DNA of 64,000 bases from NCBI RefSeq assembly GCF_020382885.2, contig NW_025421231.1, positions 1 to 64,000 on the forward strand, written 5' to 3'. This document shows positions 44,770-57,800 of this stretch, piece after piece (the first letter of the stretch is position 1; each line of letters starts with the position of its first letter). Position numbers and translations under genes: made by a program. Below the pieces are notes generated by a model, which made no database searches, was not told the DNA's origin, and saw nothing but the letters and a program-made list of their open reading frames with translations. The DNA comes from Scatophagus argus. Its lineage: Eukaryota > Chordata > Actinopteri > Scatophagidae.

Positions 44770-46310
44770 ACAGTAGTAGCCATTCAGTTCTTCTCAGCCA
44801 GACTAGATGGCTGCCAATTACCTGCCAATTTCCAGCGGCTGGAGAGATCCCCCTCCTTCTCCTGGGCGTGTCTATTTTTTACTGTAACTCCTCCTATTTA
44901 TTGTATCACAGGCTATAACCATTAGATGGCACTTCTCTCACAGAATGCACGTCCCTCACAGTCGCGGTGTATGAATGTCCACTGACTGCGAGAGGTGGCG
45001 CTTTAAGTACCACCTCTGTCAGTCAGTAGAAATTCAGTCGAGATGACATAGGCAACATAACCATTGTTCTTGTTTAGAAGTAAAATGATAACACAGCTAG
45101 CTAGATAGTAGCGGAGCTGCGCTGGCTCCAGTTTTATCTGGAAAAGGATATTCTATTCTAATCATACCTTCTGTGGAATATTTGATCACAGTGTATTGAA
45201 GCTACATTGTGAAGCTAAAAGGAAAAGTACATGTGATGAACAGCCTTTTGGAAGATGTTTGCAGTTGTGCACACATTCAGTGGATGTCATAGGCCAGGGA
45301 GTTAGCATTATCATTGCTAAACCTTTTGTTTACACTTAATGGGCTATTGGTATCCCATTGTCACACAAATCACATAAAGAGCCAAAAATACAGCTGGTTA
45401 GTCTTTGAGGGGGGAAGTTTTGTCCTGTGGGCCTTGGCTATCTTCTGTTACTGTACCATTTTATCCACAGCAGCAGTTAAGCAACTCTAAATAACTTTCA
45501 CTCAAAAGTAATTAGTTAGATTACAAGATACAGTGCAAGTTACTTGTGAACCGGTGAGTCGCTCAGGATCAATCAGTGAAATGCACTGTACAGTATACCT
45601 CACTTAGAGCAGACGCCCTATTGACAAGAGAGACAAGAGACTAAAGTCCTGTCTGCAGCAACACTGGGTCCAAATCTCTGAATCTACACTACAAGAGGAA
45701 AAATTACAGGTGATGAACAACCTTTTAGAAGGAACTGAACGCTCTTTGTGGGGGGCTGTGCATCTGTGTGACGATGCCACATTCCTTTCAAACAGCCACT
45801 GTGCATTACAAAAGGTTAGGTCAATCACCCGTATTCTTCCTCTTTAAATGTAGATTCACACCTGGTGTTGCTGCAGTCGGTTTAGTGTGTGCCCTTTTGT
45901 TAATTCTCCTCTCCTTCAGTGATCATGTTCTCACTACAGCTACTATATTCTGTTGTCACCAAACAGTGAGGATGGGAGATTTGGCAGATGCACAAAAACA
46001 GTCTCTTGACCTCGCTTGTGGAACTATTTGTGTTAGCGGAGCTGTTGTCACACTCAAGGTTGTGCTGCTGTACTTAATATCAACACTGGTGAGATTATCT
46101 GCGGCACTTGGCCACTCCAACCGAGATATCACCATTATATAACTCCGGCACCACTATAAGCAGTATTTACTGTATATATTCCAGCACCGATTCCCAATCA
46201 GTGACACATGGCATTCCTGTGGGATGACAGCCCCTACTCGGGACATAATCACTGCTCCTCCCCGTGGAAAAATGAGGCATTGCAGTTGATTTTCACACGG
46301 GCTACTGAGG
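44770..46310 (+). repeat. 1.5-kb non-satellite block, copy 1
   Basis: Starts after CCACCATATACAG and ends at GGGCTACTGAGGGGCGTGTA, where 80-base monomers resume. It has no similarity to the monomer and contains the 124-codon ORF. Two GT/AG-like sites (GGTGAGTCT in the other copies near 52985; TTTATCCACAGCAG near 45463) suggest it was once part of a gene. Copy 1 has GGTTAGTCT at the donor position instead. Confidence 0.85.
45768..46142 (+). CDS. 124-codon ORF with two membrane segments, copy 1 (unknown)
   Basis: ORF starting MTMPHSFQTATVHYKRLGQ. A hydrophobic segment runs at residues about 33-52 (PGVAAVGLVCALLLILLSF) and a second at about 92-108 (VVTLKVVLLYLISTLVR), with a Cys-containing loop between them (FCCHQTVRMGDLAD). 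It ends HSNRDITII. I do not recognise the family. The same ORF occurs in the other two large units with one codon differing (Ala here, Pro there, in LSAALG). It has no CDS-like context, so it may be the last exon of a former gene. Selection cannot be judged from such recent copies. Confidence 0.35.
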   Translation: MTMPHSFQTATVHYKRLGQSPVFFLFKCRFTPGVAAVGLVCALLLILLSFSDHVLTTATIFCCHQTVRMGDLADAQKQSLDLACGTICVSGAVVTLKVVLLYLISTLVRLSAALGHSNRDITII

Positions 46311-47062
46311 GGCGTGTATTAAAGGCTCTTGAGGCTAGATGTTGGGTCATGAGCCTTTACATATTGCGAAGCTGGTCTCGAGTGACTTCCTGAAATTTGG
46401 GGGCAATTTTTGGGAACGTGCTCACGTGGTAGATATAGAAGTCATGTGTCCTGGGGCCACCAGCCTTAACGTATTGAGAAGCTGGTCTCGAGTTTTTCTT
46501 TTGCATTAAAGGTTCTTGAGGCTAGATGTTGGGTTCATGAGGCTTTACGTATTGAGAACCTGGTCTTGAGTTTTTTGCTTTGCATTAAAGGCTCTTGAGG
46601 CTAGATGTTGGGTTCATGAGCCTTAACGTATTGAGAAGCTGGACTCGAGTTTTTCTTTTGCATTAAAGGCTCTTGAGGCTAGATGTTGGGTTCATGAGGC
46701 TTTACGTATTGAGAAGCTGGTCTCGAGTTTTTTTGTTTTGCATTAAAGGCTCTTTAGTCTAGATGTTGGGTTTATGAGGCTTTACGTATTGAGAAGCTGG
46801 TCTCGAGTTTTTTTTTATTAAAGGCTCTTGAGGCTGGATGTTGGGTTCATGGGGCTTTATGTATTGCGAAGCTGGTCTCAAGTTTTTTGCTTTGCATTAA
46901 AGGCTCTTGAGGCTAGATGTTGGGTCATGAGACTTTACGTATTGCGAAGCTGGTCTCGAGTGACTTCCTGAAATTTGGGGGCAATTTTTGGGAACGTGCT
47001 CACGTGGTAGATATAGAAGACATGTGTCCCGGGGCCACCATATATGTTAGTTTTTGCAAAAG

Positions 47063-47227
47063 CTACTGCAAATCAGTACACTCACATTTGGCTGAACAGG
47101 CCTCGGTCATATACTTGCAAATTCTGCTAGTCATATGTTCCAAAGACTGGCCAATGGCTTGTTCAACTTCGTAGCTCCTAGTCAGTGGGCTGATGGCCAT
47201 TGCTGTTCCCTGGTCAGGTTTAGCCAT
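47063..47227 (-). CDS. 54-codon antisense ORF in the 0.5-kb block, example copy 1
   Basis: On the minus strand an ATG at 47227 opens 54 codons (MAKPDQGTAMAISPLTKSDE, then EQAIGQSLEHMTSRICKYM) ending with TAG at 47063-47065. The same ORF recurs in other blocks; in several the ATG is GTG. It is the most gene-like reading of the block, but differences between block versions mostly change amino acids. A relic exon is likelier than a working gene. Confidence 0.25.
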   Translation of the reverse strand: MAKPDQGTAMAISPLTRSYEVEQAIGQSLEHMTSRICKYMTEACSAKCECTDLQ

Positions 47228-50200
47228 AGATAAGGATGTTTAAGAAAGTTTTGGTTACAAAGTAGAACGAGATGACCTGTGTGGGACCCTAAATTGAACC
47301 ACCATGATCTGGGGCCCCTACACGACCTCTGAAAAGGACAAGCCTTGGGGAAGATGCAAGACGGTTGGGCTTCAGAATGCTGTACGATTGAGTACCTGTG
47401 AGTCTTCTGTTAGTGTTCGATGCCACTTGGAGATTGACGGGGAGTTTTTTCTACATTAAAGGCTCTTGAGACTAGATGTTGGGTTCATGAGGCTTTATGT
47501 ATTGAGAACCTGGTCTTGAGTTTTTTGCTTTGCATTAAAGGCTCTTGAGGCAGATGTTGGGTTCTTGAGGCTTCACGTATTGAGAAGTTGGTCTCGAGTT
47601 TTTTGCTCTGCATTAACGGCTCTTGAGGATAGATGTTGGGTTCATGAGTCTTTACCTTTTGCGAAGCTGGTCTCAAGTGACTTCCTGAAATTTGGGGGCA
47701 ATTTTTGGGAACGTCCTCACGTGGTAGATATAGAAGTCATGTGTCCTGGGCCACCAGCCTTAACGTATTGAGAAGCTGATCTCGAGTTTTTCTTTTGCAT
47801 TAAAGGTTCATGAGGCTTTACGTATTGAGAACCTGGTCTTGAGTTTTTTGCTTTGCATTAAAGGCTCTTGAGGCTAGATGTTGGGTTCATGAGCCTTAAC
47901 GTATTGAGAAGCTGGACTCGAGTTTTTCTTTTGCATTAAAGGCTCTTGAGGCTAGATGTTGGGTTCATGAGGCTTTACGTATTGAGAAGCTGGTCTCGAG
48001 TTTTTTTTTTTATTAAAGGCTCTTGAGGCTGGATGTTGGGTTCATTGGGCTTTATGTATTACGAAGCTGGTCTCAAGTTTTTTGCTTTGCATTAAAGGCT
48101 CTTGAGGCTAGAAGTTGGGTCATGAGCCTTTACGTATTGCGAAGCTGGTCTCGAGTGACTTCCTGAAATTTGGGGGCAATTTTTGGGAACGTCCTCACGT
48201 GGTAGATATAGAAGTCATGTGTCCTGGGGCCACCACATATGTTAATTTTTGCAAAAGCTACTGCAAGTCAGTACACTCATAATTGGCTGAACAGGCGTCG
48301 GTCATATACTTGCAAATTCTGCTAGTCATATGTTCCAAAGACTGGCCAATGTCTTGTTCAAGTTCGTCGCTCTTAGTCAGTGGGCTGATGGCCATTGCTG
48401 TTCCCTGGTCAGGTTTAGCCACAGATGAGGATGTTTAAAAAAAGCTTTGGTTACAAAGTAGAACTAGATGACCTGTGTGGGACCCTAAATTGAACCACCA
48501 TGATCTGGGGCCCCTACACGACCTCTGAAAAGGACAAGCCTTGGGGAAGATGCAAGACGGTTGGGCTTCAGAATGCTGTACGATTGAGTACCTGTGAGTC
48601 TTCTGTTAGTGTTCGATGCCACTTGGAGATTGACGGGGAGTTTTTTCTACATTAAAGGCTCTTGAGACTAGATGTTGGGTTCAAGAGGCTTTACGTATTG
48701 AGAAGCTGGTCTCGAGTTTTTTTTTTTATTAAAGGCTCTTGAGGCTGGATGTTGGGTTCATTGGGCTTTATGTATTGCGAAGCTGGTCTCAAGTTTTTTG
48801 CTTTGCATTAAAGGCTCTTGAGGCTAGAAGTTGGGTCATGAGCCTTTACGTATTGCGAAGCTGGTCTCGAGTGACTTCCTGAAATTTGGGGGCAATTTTT
48901 GGGAACGTCCTCACGTGGTAGATATAGAAGTCATGTGTCCTGGGGCCACCACATACGTTAATTTTTGCAAAAGCTACTGCAAGTCAGTACACTCATAATT
49001 GGCTGAACAGGCGTCGGTCATATACTTGCAAATTCTGCTAGTCATATGTTCCAAAGACTGGCCAATGGCTTGTTCAAGTTCGTCGCTCTTAGTCAGTGGG
49101 CTGATGGCCATTGCTGTTCCCTGGTCAGGTTTAGCCATAGATGAGGATGTTTAAAAAAAGCTTTGGTTACAAAGTAGAACTAGATGACCTGTGTGGGACC
49201 CTAAATTGAACCACCATGATCTGGGGCCCCTACACGACCTCTGAAAAGGACAAGCCTTGGGGAAGATGCAAGACGGTTGGGCTTCAGAATGCTGTACGAT
49301 TGAGTACCTGTGAGTCTTCTGTTAGTGTTCGATGCCACTTGGAGATTGACGGGGAGTTTTTTCTACATTAAAGGCTCTTGAGACTAGATGTTGGGTTCAA
49401 GAGGCTTTACGTATTGAGAAGCTGGTCTCGAGTTTTTTTTTTATTAAAGGCTCTTGAGGCTGGATGTTGGGTTCATTGGGCTTTATGTATTGCGAAGCTG
49501 GTCTCAAGTTTTTTGCTTTGCATTAAAGGCTCTTGAGGCTAGAAGTTGGGTCATGAGCCTTTACGTATTGCGAAGCTGGTCTCGAGTGACTTCCTGAAAT
49601 TTGGGGGCAATTTTTGGGAACGTCCTCACGTGGTAGATATAGAAGTCATGTGTCCTGGGGCCACCAGCCTTAACGTATTGAGAAGCTGATCTCGAGTTTT
49701 TCTTTTGCATTAAAGGTTCTCGAGGCTAGATGTTGGGTTCATGAGGCTTTACGTATTGAGAAGCAGGTCTCGAGTTTTTTTGTTTTGCATTAAAGGCTCT
49801 CGAGGCTAGATGTTGGGTTCATGAGGCTTCACGTATTGAGAAGTTGGTCTCGAGTTTTTTGCTCTGCATTAACGGCTCTTGAGGATAGATGTTGGGTTCA
49901 TGAGTCTTTACGTATTGCGAAGCTGGTCTCAAGTGACTTCCTGAAATTTGGGGGCAATTTTTGGGAACGTCCTCACGTGGTAGATATAGAAGTCATGTGT
50001 CCTGGGGCCACCAGCCTTAACGTATTGAGAAGCTGATCTTGAGTTTTTCTTTTGCATTAAAGGTTCATGAGGCTTTACGTATTGAGAACCTGGTCTTGAG
50101 TTTTTTGCTTTGCATTAAAGGCTCTTGAGGCTAGATGTTGGGTTCATGGGCCTTAACATATTGAGAAGCTGGACTCGAGTTTTTCTTTTGCATTAAAGGC

Positions 50201-52357
50201 TCTTGAGGCTAGATGTTGGGTTCATGAGGCTTTACGTATTGAGAACCTGGTCTCGAGTTTTTTTGTTTTGTATTAAAGGCTCTTTAGTCTAGATGTTGGG
50301 TTTATGAGGCTTTACGTATTGAGAAGCTGGTCTCGAGTTTTTTTTTTATTAAAGGCTCTTGAGGCTGGATGTTGGGTTCATTGGGCTTTATGTATTGCGA
50401 AGCTGGTCTCAAGTTTTTTGCTTTGCATTAAAGGCTCTTGAGGCTAGAAGTTGGGTCATGAGCCTTTACGTATTGCGAAGCTGGTCTCGAGTGACTTCCT
50501 GAAATTTGGGGGCAATTTTTGGGAACGTCCTCACGTGGTAGATATAGAAGTCATGTGTCCTGGGGCCACCACATATGTTAATTTTTGCAAAAGCTACTGC
50601 AAGTCAGTACACTCATAATTGGCTGAACAGGCGTCGGTCATATACTTGCAAATTCTGCTAGTCATATGTTCCAAAGACTGGCCAATGGCTTGTTCAAGTT
50701 CGTCGCTCTTAGTCAGTGGGCTGATGGCCATTGCTGTTCCCTGGTCAGGTTTAGCCACAGATGAGGATGTTTAAAAAAAGCTTTGGTTACAAAGTAGAAC
50801 TAGATGACCTGTGTGGGACCCTAAATTGAACCACCATGATCTGGGGCCCCTACACGACCTCTGAAAAGGACAAGCCTTGGGGAAGATGCAAGACGGTTGG
50901 GCTTCAGAATGCTGTACGATTGAGTACCTGTGAGTCTTCTGTTAGTGTTCGATGCCACTTGGAGATTGACGGGGAGTTTTTTCTACATTAAAGGCTCTTG
51001 AGACTAGATGTTGGGTTCAAGAGGCTTTACGTATTGAGAAGCTGGTCTCGAGTTTTTTTTATTATTAAAGGCTCTTGAGGCTGGATGTTGGGTTCATTGG
51101 GCTTTATGTATTGCGAAGCTGGTCTCAAGTTTTTTGCTTTGCATTAAAGGCTCTTGAGGCTAGAAGTTGGGTCATGAGCCTTTACGTATTGCGAAGCTGG
51201 TCTCGAGTGACTTCCTGAAATTTGGGGGCAATTTTTGGGAACGTCCTCACGTGGTAGATATAGAAGTCATGTGTCCTGGGGCCACCACATACGTTAATTT
51301 TTGCAAAAGCTACTGCAAGTCAGTACACTCATAATTGGCTGAACAGGCGTCGGTCATATACTTGCAAATTCTGCTAGTCATATGTTCCAAAGACTGGCCA
51401 ATGGCTTGTTCAAGTTCGTCGCTCTTAGTCAGTGGGCTGATGGCCATTGCTGTTCCCTGGTCAGGTTTAGCCATAGATGAGGATGTTTAAAAAAAGCTTT
51501 GGTTACAAAGTAGAACTAGATGACCTGTGTGGGACCCTAAATTGAACCACCATGATCTGGGGCCCCTACACGACCTCTGAAAAGGACAAGCCTTGGGGAA
51601 GATGCAAGACGGTTGGGCTTCAGAATGCTGTACGATTGAGTACCTGTGAGTCTTCTGTTAGTGTTCGATGCCACTTGGAGATTGACGGGGAGTTTTTTCT
51701 ACATTAAAGGCTCTTGAGACTAGATGTTGGGTTCAAGAGGCTTTACGTATTGAGAACCTGGTCTTGAGTTTTTTGCTTTGCATTAAAGGCTCTTGAGGCT
51801 AGATGTTGGGTTCATGAGCCTGAACGTATCGAGAAGCTGGTCTCGAGTTTTTTTGTTTTGCATTAAAGGCTCTTGAGGCTAGATGTTGGGTTTATGAGGC
51901 TTCACGTATTGCGAAGCTGGTCTCGAGTGACTTCCTGAAATTTGGGGGCAATTTTTGGGAACGTGCTCACGTGGTAGATATAGAAGTCATGTGTCCTGGG
52001 GCCACCAGCCTTAACGTATTGAGAAGCTGATCTCGAGTTTTTCTTTTGCATTAAAGGTTCTCGAGGCTAGATGTTGGGTTCATGAGGCTTTACGTATTGA
52101 GAAGCAGGTCTCGAGTTTTTTTGTTTTGCATTAAAGGCTCTCGAGGCTAGATGTTGGGTTCATGAGGCTTTATGTATTGCGAAGCTGGTCTCGAGTTTTT
52201 TGCTTTGCATTAAAGGCTCTTGAGGCTATATGTTGGGTTCATGAGCCTTTACGTATTGTGAAGCTGATCTCGAGTGACTTCTTGAAATTTGGGGGCAATT
52301 TTTGGGAACGTCCTCACGTGGTAGATATAGAAGTCATGTGTCCCAGGGCCACCATAT

Positions 52358-53905
52358 ACAGTAGTAGCCATTCAGTTCTTCTCAGCCAGACTAGATGGCT
52401 GCCAATTACCTGCCAATTTCCAGCGGCTGGAGAGATCCCCCTCCTTCTCCTGGGCGTGTCTATTTTTTACTGTAACTCCTCCTATTTATTGTATCACAGG
52501 CTATAACCATTAGATGGCACTTCTCTCACAGAATGCACGTCCCTCACAGTCGCGGTGTATGAATGTCCACTGACTGCGAGAGGTGGCGCTTTAAGTACCA
52601 CCTCTGTCAGTCAGTAGAAATTCAGTCGAGATGACATAGGCAACATAACCATTGTTCTTGTTTAGAAGTAAAATGATAACACAGCTAGCTAGATAGTAGC
52701 GGAGCTGCGCTGGCTCCAGTTTTATCTGGAAAAGGATATTCTATTCTAATCATACCTTCTGTGGAATATTTGATCACAGTGTATTGAAGCTACATTGTGA
52801 AGCTAAAAGGAAAAGTACATGTGATGAACAGCCTTTTGGAAGATGTTTGCAGTTGTGCACACATTCAGTGGATGTCATAGGCCAGGGAGTTAGCATTATC
52901 ATTGCTAAACCTTTTGTTTACACTTAATGGGCTATTGGTATCCCATTGTCACACAAATCACATAAAGAGCCAAAAATACAGCTGGTGAGTCTTTGAGGGG
53001 GGAAGTTTTGTCCTGTGGGCCTTGGCTATCTTCTGTTACTGTACCATTTTATCCACAGCAGCAGTTAAGCAACTCTAAATAACTTTCACTCAAAAGTAAT
53101 TAGTTAGATTACAAGATACAGTGCAAGTTACTTGTGAACCGGTGAGTCGCTCAGGATCAATCAGTGAAATGCACTGTACAGTATACCTCACTTAGAGCAG
53201 ACGCCCTATTGACAAGAGAGACAAGAGACTAAAGTCCTGTCTGCAGCAACACTGGGTCCAAATCTCTGAATCTACACTACAAGAGGAAAAATTACAGGTG
53301 ATGAACAACCTTTTAGAAGGAACTGAACGCTCTTTGTGGGGGGCTGTGCATCTGTGTGACGATGCCACATTCTTTTCAAACAGCCACTGTGCATTACAAA
53401 AGGTTAGGTCAATCACCCGTATTCTTCCTCTTTAAATGTAGATTCACACCTGGTGTTGCTGCAGTCGGTTTAGTGTGTGCCCTTTTGTTAATTCTCCTCT
53501 CCTTCAGTGATCATGTTCTCACTACAGCTACTATATTCTGTTGTCACCAAACAGTGAGGATGGGAGATTTGGCAGATGCACAAAAACAGTCTCTTGACCT
53601 CGCTTGTGGAACTATTTGTGTTAGCGGAGCTGTTGTCACACTCAAGGTTGTGCTGCTGTACTTAATATCAACACTGGTGAGATTATCTGCGCCACTTGGC
53701 CACTCCAACCGAGATATCACCATTATATAACTCCGGCACCACTATAAGCAGTATTTACTGTATATATTCCAGCACCGATTCCCAATCAGTGACACATGGC
53801 ATTCCTGTGGGATGACAGCCCCTACTCGGGACATAATCACTGCTCCTCCCCGTGGAAAAATGAGGCATTGCAGTTGATTTTCACACGGGCTACTGAGGGG
53901 CGTGT
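52358..53905 (+). repeat. 1.5-kb non-satellite block, copy 2
   Basis: Same as 44770-46310 at +7,588. It has the donor-like GGTGAGTCT near 52985 and the same ends. Confidence 0.85.
53356..53730 (+). CDS. 124-codon ORF with two membrane segments, copy 2 (unknown)
   Basis: Identical layout to the copy at 45768; Pro instead of Ala in the LSA(A/P)LG motif. The nearby DNA also differs by at least one base (TTCTTTTCAAAC against TTCCTTTCAAAC), a synonymous change in the ORF. Confidence 0.35.
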   Translation: MTMPHSFQTATVHYKRLGQSPVFFLFKCRFTPGVAAVGLVCALLLILLSFSDHVLTTATIFCCHQTVRMGDLADAQKQSLDLACGTICVSGAVVTLKVVLLYLISTLVRLSAPLGHSNRDITII

Positions 53906-54650
53906 ATTAAAGGCTCTTGAGGCTAGATGTTGGGTCATGAGCCTTTACATATTGCGAAGCTGGTCTCGAGTGACTTCCTGAAATTTGGGGGCAATTTTTG
54001 GGAACGTGCTCACGTGGTAGATATAGAAGTCATGTGTCCTGGGGCCACCAGCCTTAACGTATTGAGAAGCTGATCTCGAGTTTTTCTTTTGCATTAAAGG
54101 TTCTTGAGGCTAGATGTTGGGTTCATGAGGCTTTACGTATTGAGAACCTGGTCTTGAGTTTTTTGCTTTGCATTAAAGGCTCTTGAGGCTAGATGTTGGG
54201 TTCATGAGCCTTAACGTATTGAGAAGCTGGACTCGAGTTTTTCTTTTGCATTAAAGGCTCTTGAGGCTAGATGTTGGGTTCATGAGGCTTTACGTATTGA
54301 GAAGCTGGTCTCGAGTTTTTTTGTTTTGCATTAAAGGCTCTTGAGGCTAGATGTTGGGTTTATGAGGCTTTACGTATTGAGAAGCTGGTCTCGAGTTTTT
54401 TTTTATTAAAGGCTCTTGAGGCTGGATGTTGGGTTCATTGGGCTTTATGTATTGCGACGCTGGTCTCAAGTTTTTTGCTTTGCATTAAAGGCTCTTGAGG
54501 CTAGATGTTGGGTCATGAGCCTTTACGTATTGCGAAGCTGGTCTCGAGTGACTTCCTGAAATTTGGGGGCAATTTTTGGGAACGTGCTCACGTGGTAGAT
54601 ATAGAAGACATGTGTCCCGGGGCCACCATATACGTTAGTTTTTGCAAAAG

Positions 54651-54815
54651 CTACTGCAAATCAGTACACTCACATTTGGCTGAACAGGCCTCGGTCATAT
54701 ACTTGCAAATTCTGCTAGTCATATGTTCCAAAGACTGGCCAATGGCTTGTTCAACTTCGTAGCTCCTAGTCAGTGGGCTGATGGCCATTGCTGTTCCCTG
54801 GTCAGGTTTAGCCAT
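54651..54815 (-). CDS. 54-codon antisense ORF, example copy 2
   Basis: Same as 47063-47227 at +7,588, with ATG at 54815 and TAG at 54651-54653. Listed because the length is retained between large units. Confidence 0.25.
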   Translation of the reverse strand: MAKPDQGTAMAISPLTRSYEVEQAIGQSLEHMTSRICKYMTEACSAKCECTDLQ

Positions 54816-57800
54816 AGATAAGGATGTTTAAGAAAGTTTTGGTTACAAAGTAGAACGAGATGACCTGTGTGGGACCCTAAATTGAACCACCATGATCTGG
54901 GGCCCCTACACGACCTCTGAAAAGGACAAGCCTTGGGGAAGATGCAAGACGGTTGGGCTTCAGAATGCTGTACGATTGAGTACCTGTGAGTCTTCTGTTA
55001 GTGTTCGATGCCACTTGGAGATTGACGGGGAGTTTTTTCTACATTAAAGGCTCTTGAGACTAGATGTTGGGTTCATGAGGCTTTATGTATTGAGAACCTG
55101 GTCTTGAGTTTTTTGCTTTGCATTAAAGGCTCTTGAGGCAGATGTTGGGTTCTTGAGGCTTCACGTATTGAGAAGTTGGTCTCGAGTTTTTTGCTCTGCA
55201 TTAACGGCTCTTGAGGATAGATGTTGGGTTCATGAGCCTTTACCTTTTGCGAAGCTGGTCTCAAGTGACTTCCTGAAATTTGGGGGCAATTTTTGGGAAC
55301 GTCCTCACGTGGTAGATATAGAAGTCATGTGTCCTGGGACCACCAGCCTTAACGTATTGAGAAGCTGATCTCGAGTTTTTCTTTTGCATTAAAGGTTCAT
55401 GAGGCTTTACGTATTGAGAACCTGGTCTTGAGTTTTTTGCTTTGCATTAAAGGCTCTTGAGGCTAGATGTTGGGTTCATGGGCCTTAACGTATTGAGAAG
55501 CTGGACTCGAGTTTTTCTTTTGCATTAAAGGCTCTTGAGGCTAGATGTTGGGTTCATGAGGCTTTACGTATTGAGAAGCTGGTCTCGAGTTTTTTTTTTA
55601 TTAAAGGCTCTTGAGGCTGGATGTTGGGTTCATTGGGCTTTATGTATTGCGAAGCTGGTCTCAAGTTTTTTGCTTTGCATTAAAGGCTCTTGAGGCTAGA
55701 AGTTGGGTCATGAGCCTTTACGTATTGCGAAGCTGGTCTCGAGTGACTTCCTGAAATTTGGGGGCAATTTTTGGGAACGTCCTCACGTGGTAGATATAGA
55801 AGTCATGTGTCCTGGGGCCACCACATATGTTAATTTTTGCAAAAGCTACTGCAAGTCAGTACACTCATAATTGGCTGAACAGGCGTCGGTCATATACTTG
55901 CAAATTCTGCTAGTCATATGTTCCAAAGACTGGCCAATGGCTTGTTCAAGTTCGTCGCTCTTAGTCAGTGGGCTGATGGCCATTGCTGTTCCCTGGTCAG
56001 GTTTAGCCACAGATGAGGATGTTTAAAAAAAGCTTTGGTTACAAAGTAGAACTAGATGACCTGTGTGGGACCCTAAATTGAACCACCATGATCTGGGGCC
56101 CCTACACGACCTCTGAAAAGGACAAGCCTTGGGGAAGATGCAAGACGGTTGGGCTTCAGAATGCTGTACGATTGAGTACCTGTGAGTCTTCTGTTAGTGT
56201 TCGATGCCACTTGGAGATTGACGGGGAGTTTTTTTCTACATTAAAGGCTCTTGAGACTAGATGTTGGGTTCAAGAGGCTTTACGTATTGAGAAGCTGGTC
56301 TCGAGTTTTTTTTTTTATTAAAGGCTCTTGAGGCTGGATGTTGGGTTCATTGGGCTTTATGTATTGCGAAGCTGGTCTCAAGTTTTTTGCTTTGCATTAA
56401 AGGCTCTTGAGGCTAGAAGTTGGGTCATGAGCCTTTACGTATTGCGAAGCTGGTCTCGAGTGACTTCCTGAAATTTGGGGGCAATTTTTGGGAACGTCCT
56501 CACGTGGTAGATATAGAAGTCATGTGTCCTGGGGCCACCAGCCTTAACGTATTGAGAAGCTGATCTCGAGTTTTTCTTTTGCATTAAAGGTTCTCGAGGC
56601 TAGATGTTGGGTTCATGAGGCTTTACGTATTGAGAAGCAGGTCTCGAGTTTTTTTGTTTTGCATTAAAGGCTCTCGAGGCTAGATGTTGGGTTCATGAGG
56701 CTTTACGTATTGAGAAGCTGTTCTCGAGTTTTTTTGTTTTGCTTTAAAGGCTCTGGAGGCTAGATGTTGGGTTTATGAGGCTTTACGTATTGAGAAGCTG
56801 GTCTCGAGTTTTTTTTTTTATTAAAGGCTCTTGAGGCTGGATGTTGGGTTCATTGGGCTTTATGTATTGCGAAGCTGGTCTCAAGTTTTTTGCTTTGCAT
56901 TCAAGGCTCTTGAGGCTAGATGTTGGGTCATGAGCCTTTACCTTTTGCGAAGCTGGTCTCAAGTGACTTCCTGAAATTTGGGGGCAATTTTTGGGAACGT
57001 CCTCACGTGGTAGATATAGAAGTCATGTGTCCTGGGGCCACCACATACATTAGTTTTTGCAAAAGCTACTGCAAATCAGTACACTCACATTTGGCTGAAC
57101 AGGCCTTGGTCATATACTTGCAAATTCTGCTAGTCATATGTTCCAAAGATTGGCCAATGGCTTGTTCAACTTCGTTGCTGTTAGTCAGTGGGCTGATGGC
57201 CATTGCTGTTCCCTGGTCAGGTTTAGCCATAGATGAGGATGTTTAAAAAAAGCTTTGGTTACAAAGTAGAACGAGATGACCTGTGTGGGACCCTAAATTG
57301 AACCACCATGATCTGGGGCCCCTACACGACCTCTGAAAAGGACAAGCCTTGGGGAAGATGCAAGACGGTTGGGCTTCAGAATGCTGTACGATTGAGTATC
57401 TGTGAGTCTTCTGTTAGTGTTCGATGCCACTTGGAGATTGATGGGGAGTTTTTTCTACATTAAAGGCTCTTGAGGCTAGATGTTGGGTTCATGAGGCTTT
57501 ACGTATTGAGAAGCTGGTCTCGAGTTTTTTTTTTTATTAAAGGCTCTTGAGGCTGGATGTTGGGTTCATTGGGCTTTATGTATTACGAAGCTGGTCTCAA
57601 GTTTTTTGCTTTGCATTAAAGGCTCTTGAGGCTAGAAGTTGGGTCATGAGCCTTTACGTATTGCGAAGCTGGTCTCGAGTGACTTCCTGAAATTTGGGGG
57701 CAATTTTTGGGAACGTCCTCACGTGGTAGATATAGAAGTCATGTGTCCTGGGGCCACCACATACGTTAATTTTTGCAAAAGCTACTGCAAGTCAGTACAC

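Noticed and set aside
44770-46310. Transposon ends on the 1.5-kb block (CAGTAG and CTACTG)
   Set aside because: The inverted match is only about 8 imperfect bases and there is no target duplication.
46917-47174. 85-108 codon + strand ORFs starting MLGHE in the satellite blocks
   Set aside because: They start inside the 80-base monomer, change with monomer variants and show no family motif. They are more likely chance ORFs.
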